A model generated the notes under the pieces. It worked only from the letters and a program-made list of their open reading frames with translations, was not told the DNA's origin and did no database searches. Shown one piece after another: positions 50,360 to 58,402 of a stretch of DNA of 64,000 bases. The position numbers and the translations under genes are program-made. The number at the start of each line of letters is the position of its first letter. Positions within the stretch are counted from its first letter, which is position 1. Source of the stretch: Pseudanabaena sp. Lineage in GTDB: Bacteria > Cyanobacteriota > Cyanobacteriia > Pseudanabaenales > Pseudanabaenaceae. The DNA lies in the NCBI GenBank assembly GCA_003249015.1, contig QBLS01000012.1, forward strand, positions 1 through 64,000, written 5' to 3'.

Positions 50360-51360
50360 TCATTTAGGATTATAGACTCGATTAGGAACAGGAAATCCGC
50401 AGGAAGTTCCATCTTTATAAATCACTTCTTCTTCCCAAGGTAGACAATACTTACCTTTGACCATATCCTCCATATAGGTGTAAGGGCAGTCCTGAGCACC
50501 ACCCTTAACTGCAACGTAGCCGCGATGGCCAAACTGATAGATATTGTTTTCTACAGACCAATATTTACGGGCTTCACGAACCAAATCAGGACGAACTTCC
50601 GCAGTGATGATTTCATCGGGGCGATGACTACCCATCACTAAGGGCTGACCATCAAAATTCACGATCATTCCTTCTCCCATCGAGTCAAAACTGCCATCAG
50701 AACCACACATACAGACCGAAGCAGTCACCATCAGATTACAAAAAGCATTTGCTTGATTGGTAATTTGCCAAGAGTGGCGAATCGGCGCTGTATAACCTGC
50801 TGTACGAATCATAATTTCTGCACCTTTGTAGGCACATTCCCGCGCCATTTCTGGAAACATTCCATCATGGCAAATGATCAGCGCTAGCTTACTACCATTG
50901 GGCCCATCGCAAACTGGAATTCCCACATCCCCAGGTTCCCAAGGTTCCACAGGAACCCAAGGATGTAACTTACGATAATAGAGCTTCACTTCTCCCCGAT
51001 CGTCGATAATGAGTCCACTATTGTAGGGATTGCCGTGAGGGTTATATTCCATTATCGAAAAGCACCCCCAGATTTTATTGCTAATACAAGCTTGCTTAAA
51101 AGCGGCTACTTCCACTCCATCTAGTTTGCACATGATATCGGGGTTTATATCCATTGATAAACCATGTAGAGAGTACTCAGGAAACACGACTAAATCCATT
51201 GTTGGCATATTCCGTCTTGCCTTGCCTACCATTTCATTTCGCAAATGCGTTGGGTTTGAGCCGCTAAGTCCTGTGGCGTTACAACCGTTGGCAATTGCAG
51301 CTGTACCATTCCTAAAACAACGCCATTAGGAGTCTTGTTTAAGCCGCCGAGTCCACTCAT
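50360..51360 (-). pseudogene. Aliphatic amidase/formamidase gene broken by a 5-bp duplication
   Basis: The gene encodes a nitrilase-superfamily amidase with E (VFPEYSLHG), K (YRKLHPW) and C (IICHDGMFP), hydrolysing short amides such as formamide to ammonia. The main frame is open from 51244 to 50360, but the family's N-terminus lies in another frame further up: ATG 51360 gives MSGLGGLNKTPNGVVLGMVQ and continues to QRICEMKW, then stop. GAAAT is duplicated at the junction (about 51237-51246 on the minus strand). Deleting one copy joins the frames and gives 331 residues, normal for the family. Either this is a frameshifted pseudogene, or it is phase-variable. The TTG at 51244 would give a product lacking the first strand. 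Confidence 0.85.
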
Positions 51361-51446
51361 TTTAATCTTGTCCCACAAATTTTTTACAGCACGTCATTAT
51401 CAATTGTAAGTATTTCAAAAATAGTGTTCATAAATACGCATTCACC

Positions 51447-52256
51447 TCAAAGCATCGTGCCGCAGATCTTGCAAAATTTAGCATCTGCGTCATGAAAAGC
51501 TAGTCCACAGCTAGGACAAGCCGATTCTTGTCTAACTTCATTCCTGATTTCATTATTCAATTCATTTTGATTAGCAGTTTTAATCAATCGCTTAAATAAT
51601 TCCCCTAACTGCACAGGAATTAGAGCTATACCAGTCAGAACCATCAGCACAGTCGTAAGCTTGCCTGCGTCAGAGATGGGCATTACGTCACTATAGCCAA
51701 CTGTAGTCATCGTAAAAATAGAGAAATAGAAAGCATCCAGAAAATTATGAAATTTAGGATTGCTGATATGTTCGATTTGGTAGACCAATCCTGAAAAGAT
51801 AAATACGATCGCCAATAATGTGAAAAGAATCCTAAAAAGAATGGCGATGTCTTCAGTTTTATTGACAAATAGCGATCGCGATTCCACAATCCGAATCAGG
51901 CGCAAAATCCGAAACCAACGCAGAAGGCGGATAAAAGCTACATCCATCGATCCTAAAAAGAATGGCAAAATTGCGACTAGATCGATGATGGCATAGAGAC
52001 TAAAAAAGTATTTGATCTTTTGCTTCGCAACTGCAAGACGCAGGAAATATTCCAAAACAAAGATAATGAGAATAATCTGATCAAGTGAGTTGAGCCGATG
52101 ACGGGTAATTTCGGATATGTCGTAGGTTTGGGCAACAAAACTAATTGCTGAGGTAAGAACGAGAATGGCTATGAAGGTATTGATAAGTTTGCCGACGGGT
52201 GTAGCAAGATCATCAAGATAAAAACTAATCTTTTCGCCGATTTTCTCTCTCAACAT
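51447..52256 (-). CDS. Voltage-gated K+ channel-like ion transporter with zinc-ribbon C-terminus
   Basis: A six-helix cation channel of 269 residues. S4 carries repeated arginines (FIRLLRWFRILRLIRI, 109-123), and the pore has the filter TTVGYSD (184-190), diagnostic for K+. The C-terminal cytosolic tail ends in a zinc ribbon: C247-x-x-C250 and C263-x-x-C266 (CPSCG...CKICG). Voltage sensor and pore seem intact, so a Kv-type channel is likely. The zinc ribbon is an addition that may set tetramer assembly or sense metal or redox state. The start ATG at 52256 is followed by the polar N-terminus. The neighbour upstream is the MITE region. Confidence 0.93.
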   Translation of the reverse strand: MLREKIGEKISFYLDDLATPVGKLINTFIAILVLTSAISFVAQTYDISEITRHRLNSLDQIILIIFVLEYFLRLAVAKQKIKYFFSLYAIIDLVAILPFFLGSMDVAFIRLLRWFRILRLIRIVESRSLFVNKTEDIAILFRILFTLLAIVFIFSGLVYQIEHISNPKFHNFLDAFYFSIFTMTTVGYSDVMPISDAGKLTTVLMVLTGIALIPVQLGELFKRLIKTANQNELNNEIRNEVRQESACPSCGLAFHDADAKFCKICGTML

Positions 52257-52392
52257 GACCTGACAGTTCTAATTTAAACTAACTACAAAATCATCACCGT
52301 ATCAGCTTGTAGGGGTTAAGCATTTGCGCCACTATTTCCCAACTTCCCGCTAAAACCTCGATCCGTCAATTCTCAATCCTCTTTGCTATAAC
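52257..52392. other. Intergenic before the channel gene
   Basis: The promoter region of the channel presumably lies here. A short match (AAGCATTTGCG) to the inverted repeat at 19011 is present near 52318. Otherwise nothing is seen. Confidence 0.4.
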
Positions 52393-52568
52393 TAATAACT
52401 GATGTTACGTGGAACTCAGATAATGAACCTCTTGCTGCTAGCATAACAGGGCAACCACGGGGGGATTGCCCCTACCTGTAAATTTTAGATCTTGTAGGGG
52501 CTGTGCCCCCGTGCCAGCCCTAGACTTACGCCATCGCAAGAATTCCTTCCACGTAACATCAGTAATAA
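52393..52568. mobile_element. 164-bp MITE with 16-bp TIR and TAATAA target duplication
   Basis: The element spans 52399-52562. The left end CTGATGTTACGTGGAA and right end TTCCACGTAACATCAG are perfect inverses. TAATAA occurs as direct repeat on both sides (52393-52398 and 52563-52568). Inside is a GGGGGATTGCCCCTAC / GTAGGGGCTGTGCCCCC inverted pair. There is no gene in it. The perfect ends and intact target duplication suggest recent movement by a transposase supplied elsewhere. Confidence 0.85.
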
Positions 52569-52611
52569 ATTTTCCCTACGGTTAGAGTTATTGTGCAAGG
52601 CTTAGAGGCTT

Positions 52612-52680
52612 AGGGCAGAGCATTCCCAATTTGATGTTATTTGTAAATTGGTGAATTGTGGCGGGAATGCTCTGCTCCTA
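52612..52680. repeat. GGGCAGAGCATTCCC inverted repeat, copy 2
   Basis: It begins with TAGGGCAGAGCATTCCC and ends GCGGGAATGCTCTGCTCCTA, closely matching 19250-19317, including the internal TTGTAAATT-GTGAATTGTGG spacer style. Confidence 0.7.
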
Positions 52681-52697
52681 CTTGAGGGACTACTCGC

Positions 52698-53642
52698 TTA
52701 GATAGCTCTTGCGACGACAGTACGGTGACGTGGCGTGTTAGCGGTAATGCTTGGAGCCTCAAATCCTGCGGTAACTAGCTCTGCACTAATATCTAAACTG
52801 AAATATTGATCAAGGTAAGGCTCGGTACTTTTTAACAAGGTCAAAATATAGGGTGGCATTTTGGCATAGATATCAGACTGAGGATTCATATCCATTAGTG
52901 CAAAATAGCCATTGGGACGGAGGATACGGCGCATTTCTCGCAGGATCTGGCGGGCTGCATCTTGGGGTAACTCATGGAAGATCAAGAAGCAAGATACAAA
53001 ATCAAAGGAATTGTCTGGTAATCCCGTATTTTCAGCCGCCGCATGTATCCATTGCACTTGGTCAAGGAGTTCGGGATGTTTAGTGCGGGTGTTGTAATTG
53101 GCGATCGCTAAAAAATGTGGTGATAAATCTAAGCCTGTAATCTTTGCCGATGGATAAGCAGAATGCAAAGAAAAGGTACTCATACCAACACTACAGCCGA
53201 TGTCCAGAATATCCTGCGGTTGCGTTGGCATTTTCTCTTTGAGAACCTCAAAATAGCTCTGACGCAATCGAGAATCGCCTTCGATTGGTGGCGCTTCATC
53301 TTTCCAAATCCGTGAATGCACGGCATAGGCAGCAACTTCTACTTCTGTGGCTGGCAACCAACCTAAGTTCCCTTCTTCGTAAGCATGGAATGGTTTGAGA
53401 TAATATTCTGGATAATTTAAATCAGGATTTTGAACTTGAGCGAGTTCACTATCAAGATCTTGTTTTTGGAGGTCGGCAGAAATTTTGAGCCAGTCAACTC
53501 CCATGGAAGCGGCTCGCTCGATCATCATATTTCGCGCCCGTTTTTTCGCAATATTGAACAGTGGGGCGATCGCTAAAATGCCATTTACTAATCGAGAGAC
53601 TAGCCCCATTTTGGAACTAGGTGCGGAGTTGCTAACAGTCAT
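52698..53642 (-). CDS. Class I SAM-dependent methyltransferase
   Basis: The 314-residue protein has a Rossmann methyltransferase core at about 145-260. Motif I is DILDIGCSVGMSTFSL; the next loops are ITGLDLSPHFLAIANYN and FDFVSCFLIFHELPQDAARQILREMRRILRPNGYFALMDM. The N-terminal 140 residues (helical, with a hydrophobic segment LVNGILAIAPLFN) are additional and typical of cyanobacterial plus plastid homologues. The substrate may be a quinone-ring, lipid or small molecule; nothing in the neighbourhood decides. The start is ATG 53642. Confidence 0.9.
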   Translation of the reverse strand: MTVSNSAPSSKMGLVSRLVNGILAIAPLFNIAKKRARNMMIERAASMGVDWLKISADLQKQDLDSELAQVQNPDLNYPEYYLKPFHAYEEGNLGWLPATEVEVAAYAVHSRIWKDEAPPIEGDSRLRQSYFEVLKEKMPTQPQDILDIGCSVGMSTFSLHSAYPSAKITGLDLSPHFLAIANYNTRTKHPELLDQVQWIHAAAENTGLPDNSFDFVSCFLIFHELPQDAARQILREMRRILRPNGYFALMDMNPQSDIYAKMPPYILTLLKSTEPYLDQYFSLDISAELVTAGFEAPSITANTPRHRTVVARAI

Positions 53643-53689
53643 AAGTTGAAAGGATAGGAGTTAATTATTTTGAATTATAAAACCCAAAC

Positions 53690-53722
53690 AGCTAGTTGCG
53701 GCGCTACGCGCCGCAACTAGCT
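53690..53722. terminator. Triloop palindrome with TAC loop
   Basis: AGCTAGTTGCGGCGC-TAC-GCGCCGCAACTAGCT; it covers the stop of the acetyltransferase (53717-53719). Confidence 0.8.
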
Positions 53723-54265
53723 ATCTCTAATTTGCCGCGCTTTAATAGCGATCGCAGGATTGCCACTGTAGATTGTCATTGGTTCTAGCGATCGCGTTGC
53801 CACACTTCCTAACCCCAGTACAGCCCCCTGTCCTACTCTCACCCCTGCGGCTACAGTCGCCCTTGCGGCGATCCAGCTTCCTGACTCGATATAAATTGGC
53901 GCAGTTTTTAACGCAAAATCGCGATCGCTCCAGTCGTGGTTTCCTGTGCAGAGATAAACCCCTTGAGAAATGCAGCAATGACTTTCAATGGTGATCAAGT
54001 CCAGACTGTCGAACCAAGCATCCTCCCCAATCCACACAAAATCTTTAATGACTAATCGCCAAGGAAACTTTACGCGCACCCCTGTTTTGATCCTGACTCC
54101 GCGCCCAATTTCTGCGCCAAACCACCGCAAAACATTAACTTTTAGTCCCGAAAATGGAATCAAATAACTACGTACTAGAGGCGCACCGATAAAAAACCAA
54201 AGCAATTGTTTCCAAATGGACGCACCGACTGTATAGGAGCCTGTTGTGTAACGATCAAGTCGCAA
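53717..54265 (-). CDS. WcaF-like hexapeptide acetyltransferase
   Basis: A left-handed beta-helix acetyltransferase of 182 residues: MRLDRYTTGSYTVGASIWKQ, then SGLKVNVLRWFGAEIGRGVRIKTGVRVKFPWRLVIKDFVWIGEDAWFDSLDLITIESHCCISQGVYLCTGNHDW. It matches the WcaF/colanic-acid-type family that O-acetylates cell-surface sugars. The hexapeptide repeats and a His (NHDW) catalytic residue are present. The start is TTG at 54265, with GGGAGAG at 8-10 bases. The longer frame upstream reads through the palindrome (54303-54355) and its AAPPKAQKMFAALRA is not a real protein segment. Confidence 0.9.
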   Translation of the reverse strand: MRLDRYTTGSYTVGASIWKQLLWFFIGAPLVRSYLIPFSGLKVNVLRWFGAEIGRGVRIKTGVRVKFPWRLVIKDFVWIGEDAWFDSLDLITIESHCCISQGVYLCTGNHDWSDRDFALKTAPIYIESGSWIAARATVAAGVRVGQGAVLGLGSVATRSLEPMTIYSGNPAIAIKARQIRDS

Positions 54266-54302
54266 AGCTATATCTCTCCCAAATGTAAAATGCGTTCTAA
54301 TT

Positions 54303-54355
54303 AAAGCCCAAAAGATGTTTGCAGCGCGAAGCGCTGCAAACATCTTTTGGGCTTT
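54303..54355. terminator. Triloop palindrome with 25-bp arms
   Basis: AAAGCCCAAAAGATGTTTGC followed by AGCGC-GAA-GCGCT and the exact inverse. It is the first of three hairpins upstream of the acetyltransferase, between two divergent genes. Confidence 0.8.
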
Positions 54356-54356
54356 T

Positions 54357-54380
54357 GGTGGTGCGGCTTCGCCGCAACCA
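54357..54380. terminator. Short hairpin, GCGGC-TTC-GCCGC
   Basis: GGTGCGGC-TTC-GCCGCAACC with one bulged base. It connects the two neighbouring palindromes. Confidence 0.55.
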
Positions 54381-54385
54381 TCTTT

Positions 54386-54420
54386 TTTTTGTTGGCGTGG
54401 CTTCGCCACGCCAACAAAAA
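54386..54420. terminator. Perfect palindrome with T/A tails
   Basis: TTTTTGTTGGCGTGGC-TTC-GCCACGCCAACAAAAA. The stem is GC-rich with T-runs on both strands, the best-looking bidirectional terminator in this region. Confidence 0.8.
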
Positions 54421-54489
54421 TCTAGTTCTTTATTAAATTGCGGAACCCTTATACAATATTAAAGCTTTTCTAATGGTCGAGATTTTGAT

Positions 54490-54882
54490 ATGCAGGTCTG
54501 GGTATTGCTGTTTAACGCTAACACCGATAACGAAGGTATTTACACTCTAGAAATTGAAGGTAAGAATATCATTGTCGCCTTTGAACAAGAGGATGACGCA
54601 ATTCGTTACGCAGGTTTGCTGGAAGCACAGGACTTTTTGTCACCGACAGTAGAAAGTATAGATAGCGACGATCTAAAGGAATTTTGCGAAGAATCAGGTT
54701 ATGACCTCAATCTAGTTCCGACTGATGCTTTGTTGGTTCCACCAGAAAAAAATGTGGATAAAACCGACTGGTCTCCCGAAGGCAACAAAAAATATTCTGA
54801 TCGTCCTGAATCAGAGGATGAGATCGAGGTAGAAGATCCCGTAATTGCGATGATGCGCCGCCGCCTCGAAAATTTACTTTAG
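54490..54882 (+). CDS. DUF3110 family protein
   Basis: The 130-residue protein begins MQVWVLLFNANTDNEGIYTL and continues IVAFEQEDDAIRYAGLLEAQDFLSPTVESIDSDDLKEFCEESGYDL. This is a DUF3110 domain found in cyanobacteria and plant plastids, of unknown function. The C-terminus (about 85-130) is acidic and disordered in appearance, ending in VIAMMRRRLENLL. It is soluble and lacks a signal. The start ATG at 54490 is the only good one. The palindrome following at 54896 ends its transcript. Confidence 0.88.
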   Translation: MQVWVLLFNANTDNEGIYTLEIEGKNIIVAFEQEDDAIRYAGLLEAQDFLSPTVESIDSDDLKEFCEESGYDLNLVPTDALLVPPEKNVDKTDWSPEGNKKYSDRPESEDEIEVEDPVIAMMRRRLENLL

Positions 54883-54895
54883 CGAAGGTAGCCTA

Positions 54896-54946
54896 AAAGC
54901 CAATGGTTGTTCCACCCGCTACGCGGGCGGAACAACCATTGGCTTT
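54896..54946. terminator. Palindrome with 24-bp arms
   Basis: AAAGCCAATGGTTGTTCC-ACCCGC-TAC-GCGGGC-GGAACAACCATTGG and onward to 54946. There is one internal mismatch. The core uses the CCCGC variant. Confidence 0.8.
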
Positions 54947-54996
54947 AATCAAGCCCAGCTCATTACAAAGTACTGTTTGTTAAAGGTAATAGCGTT

Positions 54997-55479
54997 ATGT
55001 CAGATTTATCTTCTAACCCCCTAACTAACGTCATCACCAAGTTTGAACCAACTACCGCCAGCAATCAAAGTGACGGATGGTTTAACTACCCAGTAATTGT
55101 TTATCCCCACCATACGGACTACTCAGGTGTAGTCTGGCATGGCAACTACCTCACTTGGATGGAGGAGGCGCGAGTAGAGTGCTTGCGGACAGTAGGCATG
55201 AGCTTTGAGGAGCTGGTTTCCGCAGGTGTCGATCTGCCTGTGGCGGAGATGTCACTGCGATACCATCGGTCAGCACGGATGGGCGATACGGTTTTGGTGA
55301 TGACTCGCCTCGTGTCAGACAAAATACGTCTGAACTGGGAATATCAAATTCGCACTGAAACAGATCTATGTGTAACAGCAACGGTGACACTCGTGCCTGT
55401 AGATTTTGAAAAACGTAAGTTGTTGCGATCGCTACCAAGTTCACTAGAAGGGGCAATCGCCAAGTTAACGGGAATTTAG
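54997..55479 (+). CDS. Hotdog-fold acyl-CoA thioesterase (YbgC/4HBT type)
   Basis: The 160-residue protein has the 4HBT motif VYPHHTDYSGVVWHGNYLTWMEEARVECLR, with the catalytic aspartate in TDYSGVVWHGNY. The rest of the hotdog strand set follows (LRYHRSARMGDTVLVMTRLVSDKIRLNWEYQIRTETDLCVTATVTLVPVDF). Possible substrates are DHNA-CoA for phylloquinone or other acyl-CoA; the slightly longer N-terminus does not decide. ATG 54997 follows AAAGG. The next gene, argJ, starts 62 bp later, behind a hairpin. Confidence 0.9.
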   Translation: MSDLSSNPLTNVITKFEPTTASNQSDGWFNYPVIVYPHHTDYSGVVWHGNYLTWMEEARVECLRTVGMSFEELVSAGVDLPVAEMSLRYHRSARMGDTVLVMTRLVSDKIRLNWEYQIRTETDLCVTATVTLVPVDFEKRKLLRSLPSSLEGAIAKLTGI

Positions 55480-55482
55480 TAA

Positions 55483-55513
55483 GTTTCAATCGGTGCGAAG
55501 CACCGATTGAAAC
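55483..55513. terminator. Triloop palindrome with GGTGC-GAA-GCACC core
   Basis: GTTTCAATCGGTGC and its exact inverse around GAA. It lies between the thioesterase gene and argJ. Confidence 0.75.
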
Positions 55514-55541
55514 AGTAGTAACTGAGGAAATCAAGCAAATC

Positions 55542-56753
55542 ATGGCAAATTGGCAAGTAATTGCAGGCGGCGTGACCGCCGCAAAGGGCTACAAAGCCGC
55601 AGGAATTACGGCAGGACTGAAACCATCGGGCGCACCTGACCTAACTTTAATCGCATCGGATGTTCCTGCGATCGCTGCAGGAGTATTTACCAAGTCCTGT
55701 GTCCGCGCCGCCTGTGTGGACTTCAACCGCGAAGTATTAGCAAAGGGTGGCAAAGTCAGCGCCATCCTCTGTAATGCGGGACAAGCCAATGCCAGTACAG
55801 GCGAGGAGGGTTGGCAAAATGCGGTGGAATGTGCCGCACTGGTGCAACAAGCTTTAGGTACAGAAGATGGTGTTTTAGTTGCTTCTACTGGTGTCATCGG
55901 TAAGCAATTGCTAATGGATAAAATGCGATCGGGCATTACCAAGATTGCCCCCTTAATTTCTGCAGACGGTGGCGAAGCTGCCTCACGCTCAATTATGACC
56001 ACCGACACTGTACCTAAAAATATTGCCCTAGAGACTGTTATCGACGGCAAACCCGTCCGCATCGGCGGAATTTGCAAAGGGTCTGGCATGATTCACCCAA
56101 ACATGGCAACGATGTTGGGATTTGTGACCTGTGATGCGGGTGTGGAGCCAAAACTCTGGCAAAAAATGTTGTCCAGTTCCATTGATGCTAGTTTCAATCA
56201 AGTTACGGTTGATGGTGATACTAGCACCAACGATATGGTGCTAGCTCTCTGTAATGGTCAGTCTGGCGTAACCATTGATAATCCTGATTCGGAAGCCGCT
56301 CAAGAATTGCAAGCCATGCTTCAAGAAGTTTGTATGAGTCTTGCCAAGGCGATCGCCCGTGACGGAGAGGGTGCAACTTGCATGATCGAGGTAAATGTGT
56401 CAGGAGCCTCCAGCGTGATCGCCGCCCGTCAAATTGCCAAAACTATTGTGGGTTCCTCCCTTGTCAAGTCGGCTGTATTTGGTAATGACCCAAACTGGGG
56501 CAGGATCGCTGCCGCCGCTGGGCGATCGGGTGTGGATTTTGATCAGGCTTTATTAAATATCGAACTGGGTGATTTTGTGATGATGCGGGATGGTACGCCG
56601 CAAGAATACGATCGCCAAGCCGCGAGTGACTATCTCAAAAATGACACTGTAATTATTAATGTCGGTGTTGGTACTGGGGAAGGGGCTGGCACTGCATGGG
56701 GCTGTGACCTCAGCTATGACTATGTAAAGATCAACGCCGAGTACACAACTTGA
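55542..56753 (+). CDS. argJ: Bifunctional ornithine acetyltransferase/N-acetylglutamate synthase
   Basis: The arginine-pathway enzyme transfers the acetyl group from acetylornithine to glutamate; bifunctional forms also use acetyl-CoA. It is made as a precursor that cuts itself between Ala and Thr in the KGSGMIHPNMATMLGF motif, with T190 as the nucleophile. The C-terminal part has GNDPNWGRIAAAAGRSG and the end GTAWGCDLSYDYVKINAEYTT. All features are intact, and length 403 is normal. The start ATG follows GAGGAAATCAAGCAAATC. The palindrome 56755-56803 follows the stop. Confidence 0.97.
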   Translation: MANWQVIAGGVTAAKGYKAAGITAGLKPSGAPDLTLIASDVPAIAAGVFTKSCVRAACVDFNREVLAKGGKVSAILCNAGQANASTGEEGWQNAVECAALVQQALGTEDGVLVASTGVIGKQLLMDKMRSGITKIAPLISADGGEAASRSIMTTDTVPKNIALETVIDGKPVRIGGICKGSGMIHPNMATMLGFVTCDAGVEPKLWQKMLSSSIDASFNQVTVDGDTSTNDMVLALCNGQSGVTIDNPDSEAAQELQAMLQEVCMSLAKAIARDGEGATCMIEVNVSGASSVIAARQIAKTIVGSSLVKSAVFGNDPNWGRIAAAAGRSGVDFDQALLNIELGDFVMMRDGTPQEYDRQAASDYLKNDTVIINVGVGTGEGAGTAWGCDLSYDYVKINAEYTT

Positions 56754-56754
56754 T

Positions 56755-56803
56755 ACTCAAAAAGAGAGAGGCGGCACTTCGTGCCGCCTCTCTCTTTTTG
56801 AGT
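56755..56803. terminator. Triloop palindrome with 23-bp arms
   Basis: ACTCAAAAAGAGAGAGGCGG onwards with CAC-TTC-GTG core and exact inverse. It begins two bases after the argJ stop. Confidence 0.8.
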
Positions 56804-57072
56804 TACCCCCGATGGTTGAAGCCACTAACAATCGTTAGCGCTTAGACTTGTAGATATAGCAATCCTAAAACGAGTTGTAAGGGGCTTCGACTCCGCTCAG
56901 CCAACTTTCATATTGCTGGCTGAGCGAAGTCGAAGCCTCCGATGAAGATCAAGGTTGCGATCGCAAGCGATACAGCACTTTGTACTTACAATCCAGAAGC
57001 CTATTGAAAGCGCGTCTTAGTAGCGTTCTAATAGACTTTGGGAGGCTATAAAAATTAATAGGAATTTAGAGA
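56804..57072. other. Intergenic with a GGCTTCGACT hairpin
   Basis: Positions 56882-56937 hold GGGCTTCGACTCCGCTCAGCC and its inverse with the arms at CTCCGC/GCGAAG differing (one mismatch). The remaining DNA must contain the promoter of the ABC permease gene. No gene is seen. Confidence 0.6.
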
Positions 57073-58299
57073 ATGGATACTTGGGAAAGCTTTAGGATGG
57101 CGGGCAAAACCCTTGCCGCTAATCGGATGCGTAGCACATTAACCATGCTGGGAATTATCATCGGCAATGCCTCAGTGATCTTGATGGTGGGTATTGGTCA
57201 AGGCGCACAAAGGTATGCCTCTGAGCAGTTCCAATCTCTGGGAACTGATGTGATTTTTGTGATCACAGGTACTGACAATGCCAGACGCAATGTGATCGCG
57301 CCGCCCAATCGTTTGGTAATTGATGACGCAGAGGCGATCGCTACCCAAGTGCCGACTGTCCGCGGAGTTGCTCCTCAAGTTAATGGCTCAGAGCTAGCGA
57401 TCGCGGGCAATAACACCGAACGCGCCACCCTGATCGGTACTACTGATGGCTATGCCACCGTCAGAAATGCTGAGGTAAGTGCGGGGAGATTTTTGAGCGA
57501 AGATGATGTCAAACGCAATGCGCGAGTCGTGACGATGGGAGCCGCTATTTCTAAGAAGCTGTTTCCTGAGGGCAATGCGATCGGGCAATCGGTGAGAATC
57601 CGTGGCACCAGTTATGAAGTAATCGGCATTATGTCAGAGAAAGGCGCTTTTCTGGGCACTAACCAAGATGACACCATCTTTATGCCCATTACCACGATGT
57701 CTAACCAAATCACGGGTAAAACCTCACCCTATGGCGTAGCAATTCAAGTAATTAACATATCGGCGACCAGTAATGACAACGTGGAAGCCGCCCAATTCCA
57801 AATCGCTAACCTATTAAGACTGCGTCATCGCACCTCAGATATCAATGCTGAAGATACATTTACCATCCGCACTCAACAGGATGCCCTCGAAATAGTCGGC
57901 AATATTACGGGAGCCTTGACGATCTTGCTGGCGGCGATCGCAGGTATATCTCTATTTGTCGGCGGCATCGGTATTATGAATATCATGCTCGTGTCAGTGA
58001 CAGAGCGCACTCAAGAAATTGGACTTCGCAAAGCGATCGGCGCTTCTCCTAGCGATATCCTCACGCAATTTACGATCGAAGCGGTGATTTTATCGCTGCT
58101 GGGCGGGGCAATTGGCACTGGCATCGGCATTGGTGGCATCTTAATAATTGCCGCAACTACGCCACTACAGGCGGGGGTCTCACTAGGGGCGATCGGCTTA
58201 GCCGTCGGCGTATCGGGGGGAATTGGGCTTTTCTTTGGTATTTTCCCTGCCAAACAAGCTGCTAAGTTAGACCCCATCGTGGCGCTCCGAAGTATTTAA
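57073..58299 (+). CDS. MacB-type ABC transporter permease
   Basis: The 408-residue protein has the MacB/FtsX-type topology: one N-terminal helix (about 20-45), a periplasmic domain of about 230 residues, and three helices at the end. The C-terminus shows VSVTERTQEIGLRKAIGASPSDILTQFTIEAVILSLLGG, diagnostic for the family. Members couple ATP hydrolysis to mechanotransmission for export of peptides, lipids or toxins. It stands before a matching ATPase gene, so the pair forms a transporter; no membrane fusion protein gene is beside it. The ATG at 57073 follows GGAATTTAGAGA. Confidence 0.93.
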   Translation: MDTWESFRMAGKTLAANRMRSTLTMLGIIIGNASVILMVGIGQGAQRYASEQFQSLGTDVIFVITGTDNARRNVIAPPNRLVIDDAEAIATQVPTVRGVAPQVNGSELAIAGNNTERATLIGTTDGYATVRNAEVSAGRFLSEDDVKRNARVVTMGAAISKKLFPEGNAIGQSVRIRGTSYEVIGIMSEKGAFLGTNQDDTIFMPITTMSNQITGKTSPYGVAIQVINISATSNDNVEAAQFQIANLLRLRHRTSDINAEDTFTIRTQQDALEIVGNITGALTILLAAIAGISLFVGGIGIMNIMLVSVTERTQEIGLRKAIGASPSDILTQFTIEAVILSLLGGAIGTGIGIGGILIIAATTPLQAGVSLGAIGLAVGVSGGIGLFFGIFPAKQAAKLDPIVALRSI

Positions 58300-58301
58300 A
58301 A

Positions 58302-58346
58302 CCAATAGGCTATTAGCGGCGCTTTGCGCCGCTAATAGCCTATTGG
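58302..58346. terminator. Triloop palindrome between permease and ATPase genes
   Basis: CCAATAGGCTATTAGCGGCG-C-TTT and exact inverse. It lies between two genes that should be co-transcribed, so it may reduce rather than stop transcription or shape mRNA stability. Confidence 0.75.
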
Positions 58347-58402
58347 CTAAGCAAATCCATAAAGCCACAAATTTGTTTCTAAAAAATTATTAAGAAAATA
58401 TT

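Noticed and set aside
54266-54409. 48-codon N-terminal extension of the WcaF-like protein
   Set aside because: It translates the palindromes 54303-54380. The TTG at 54265 has GGGAGAG and gives the family's usual N-terminus.
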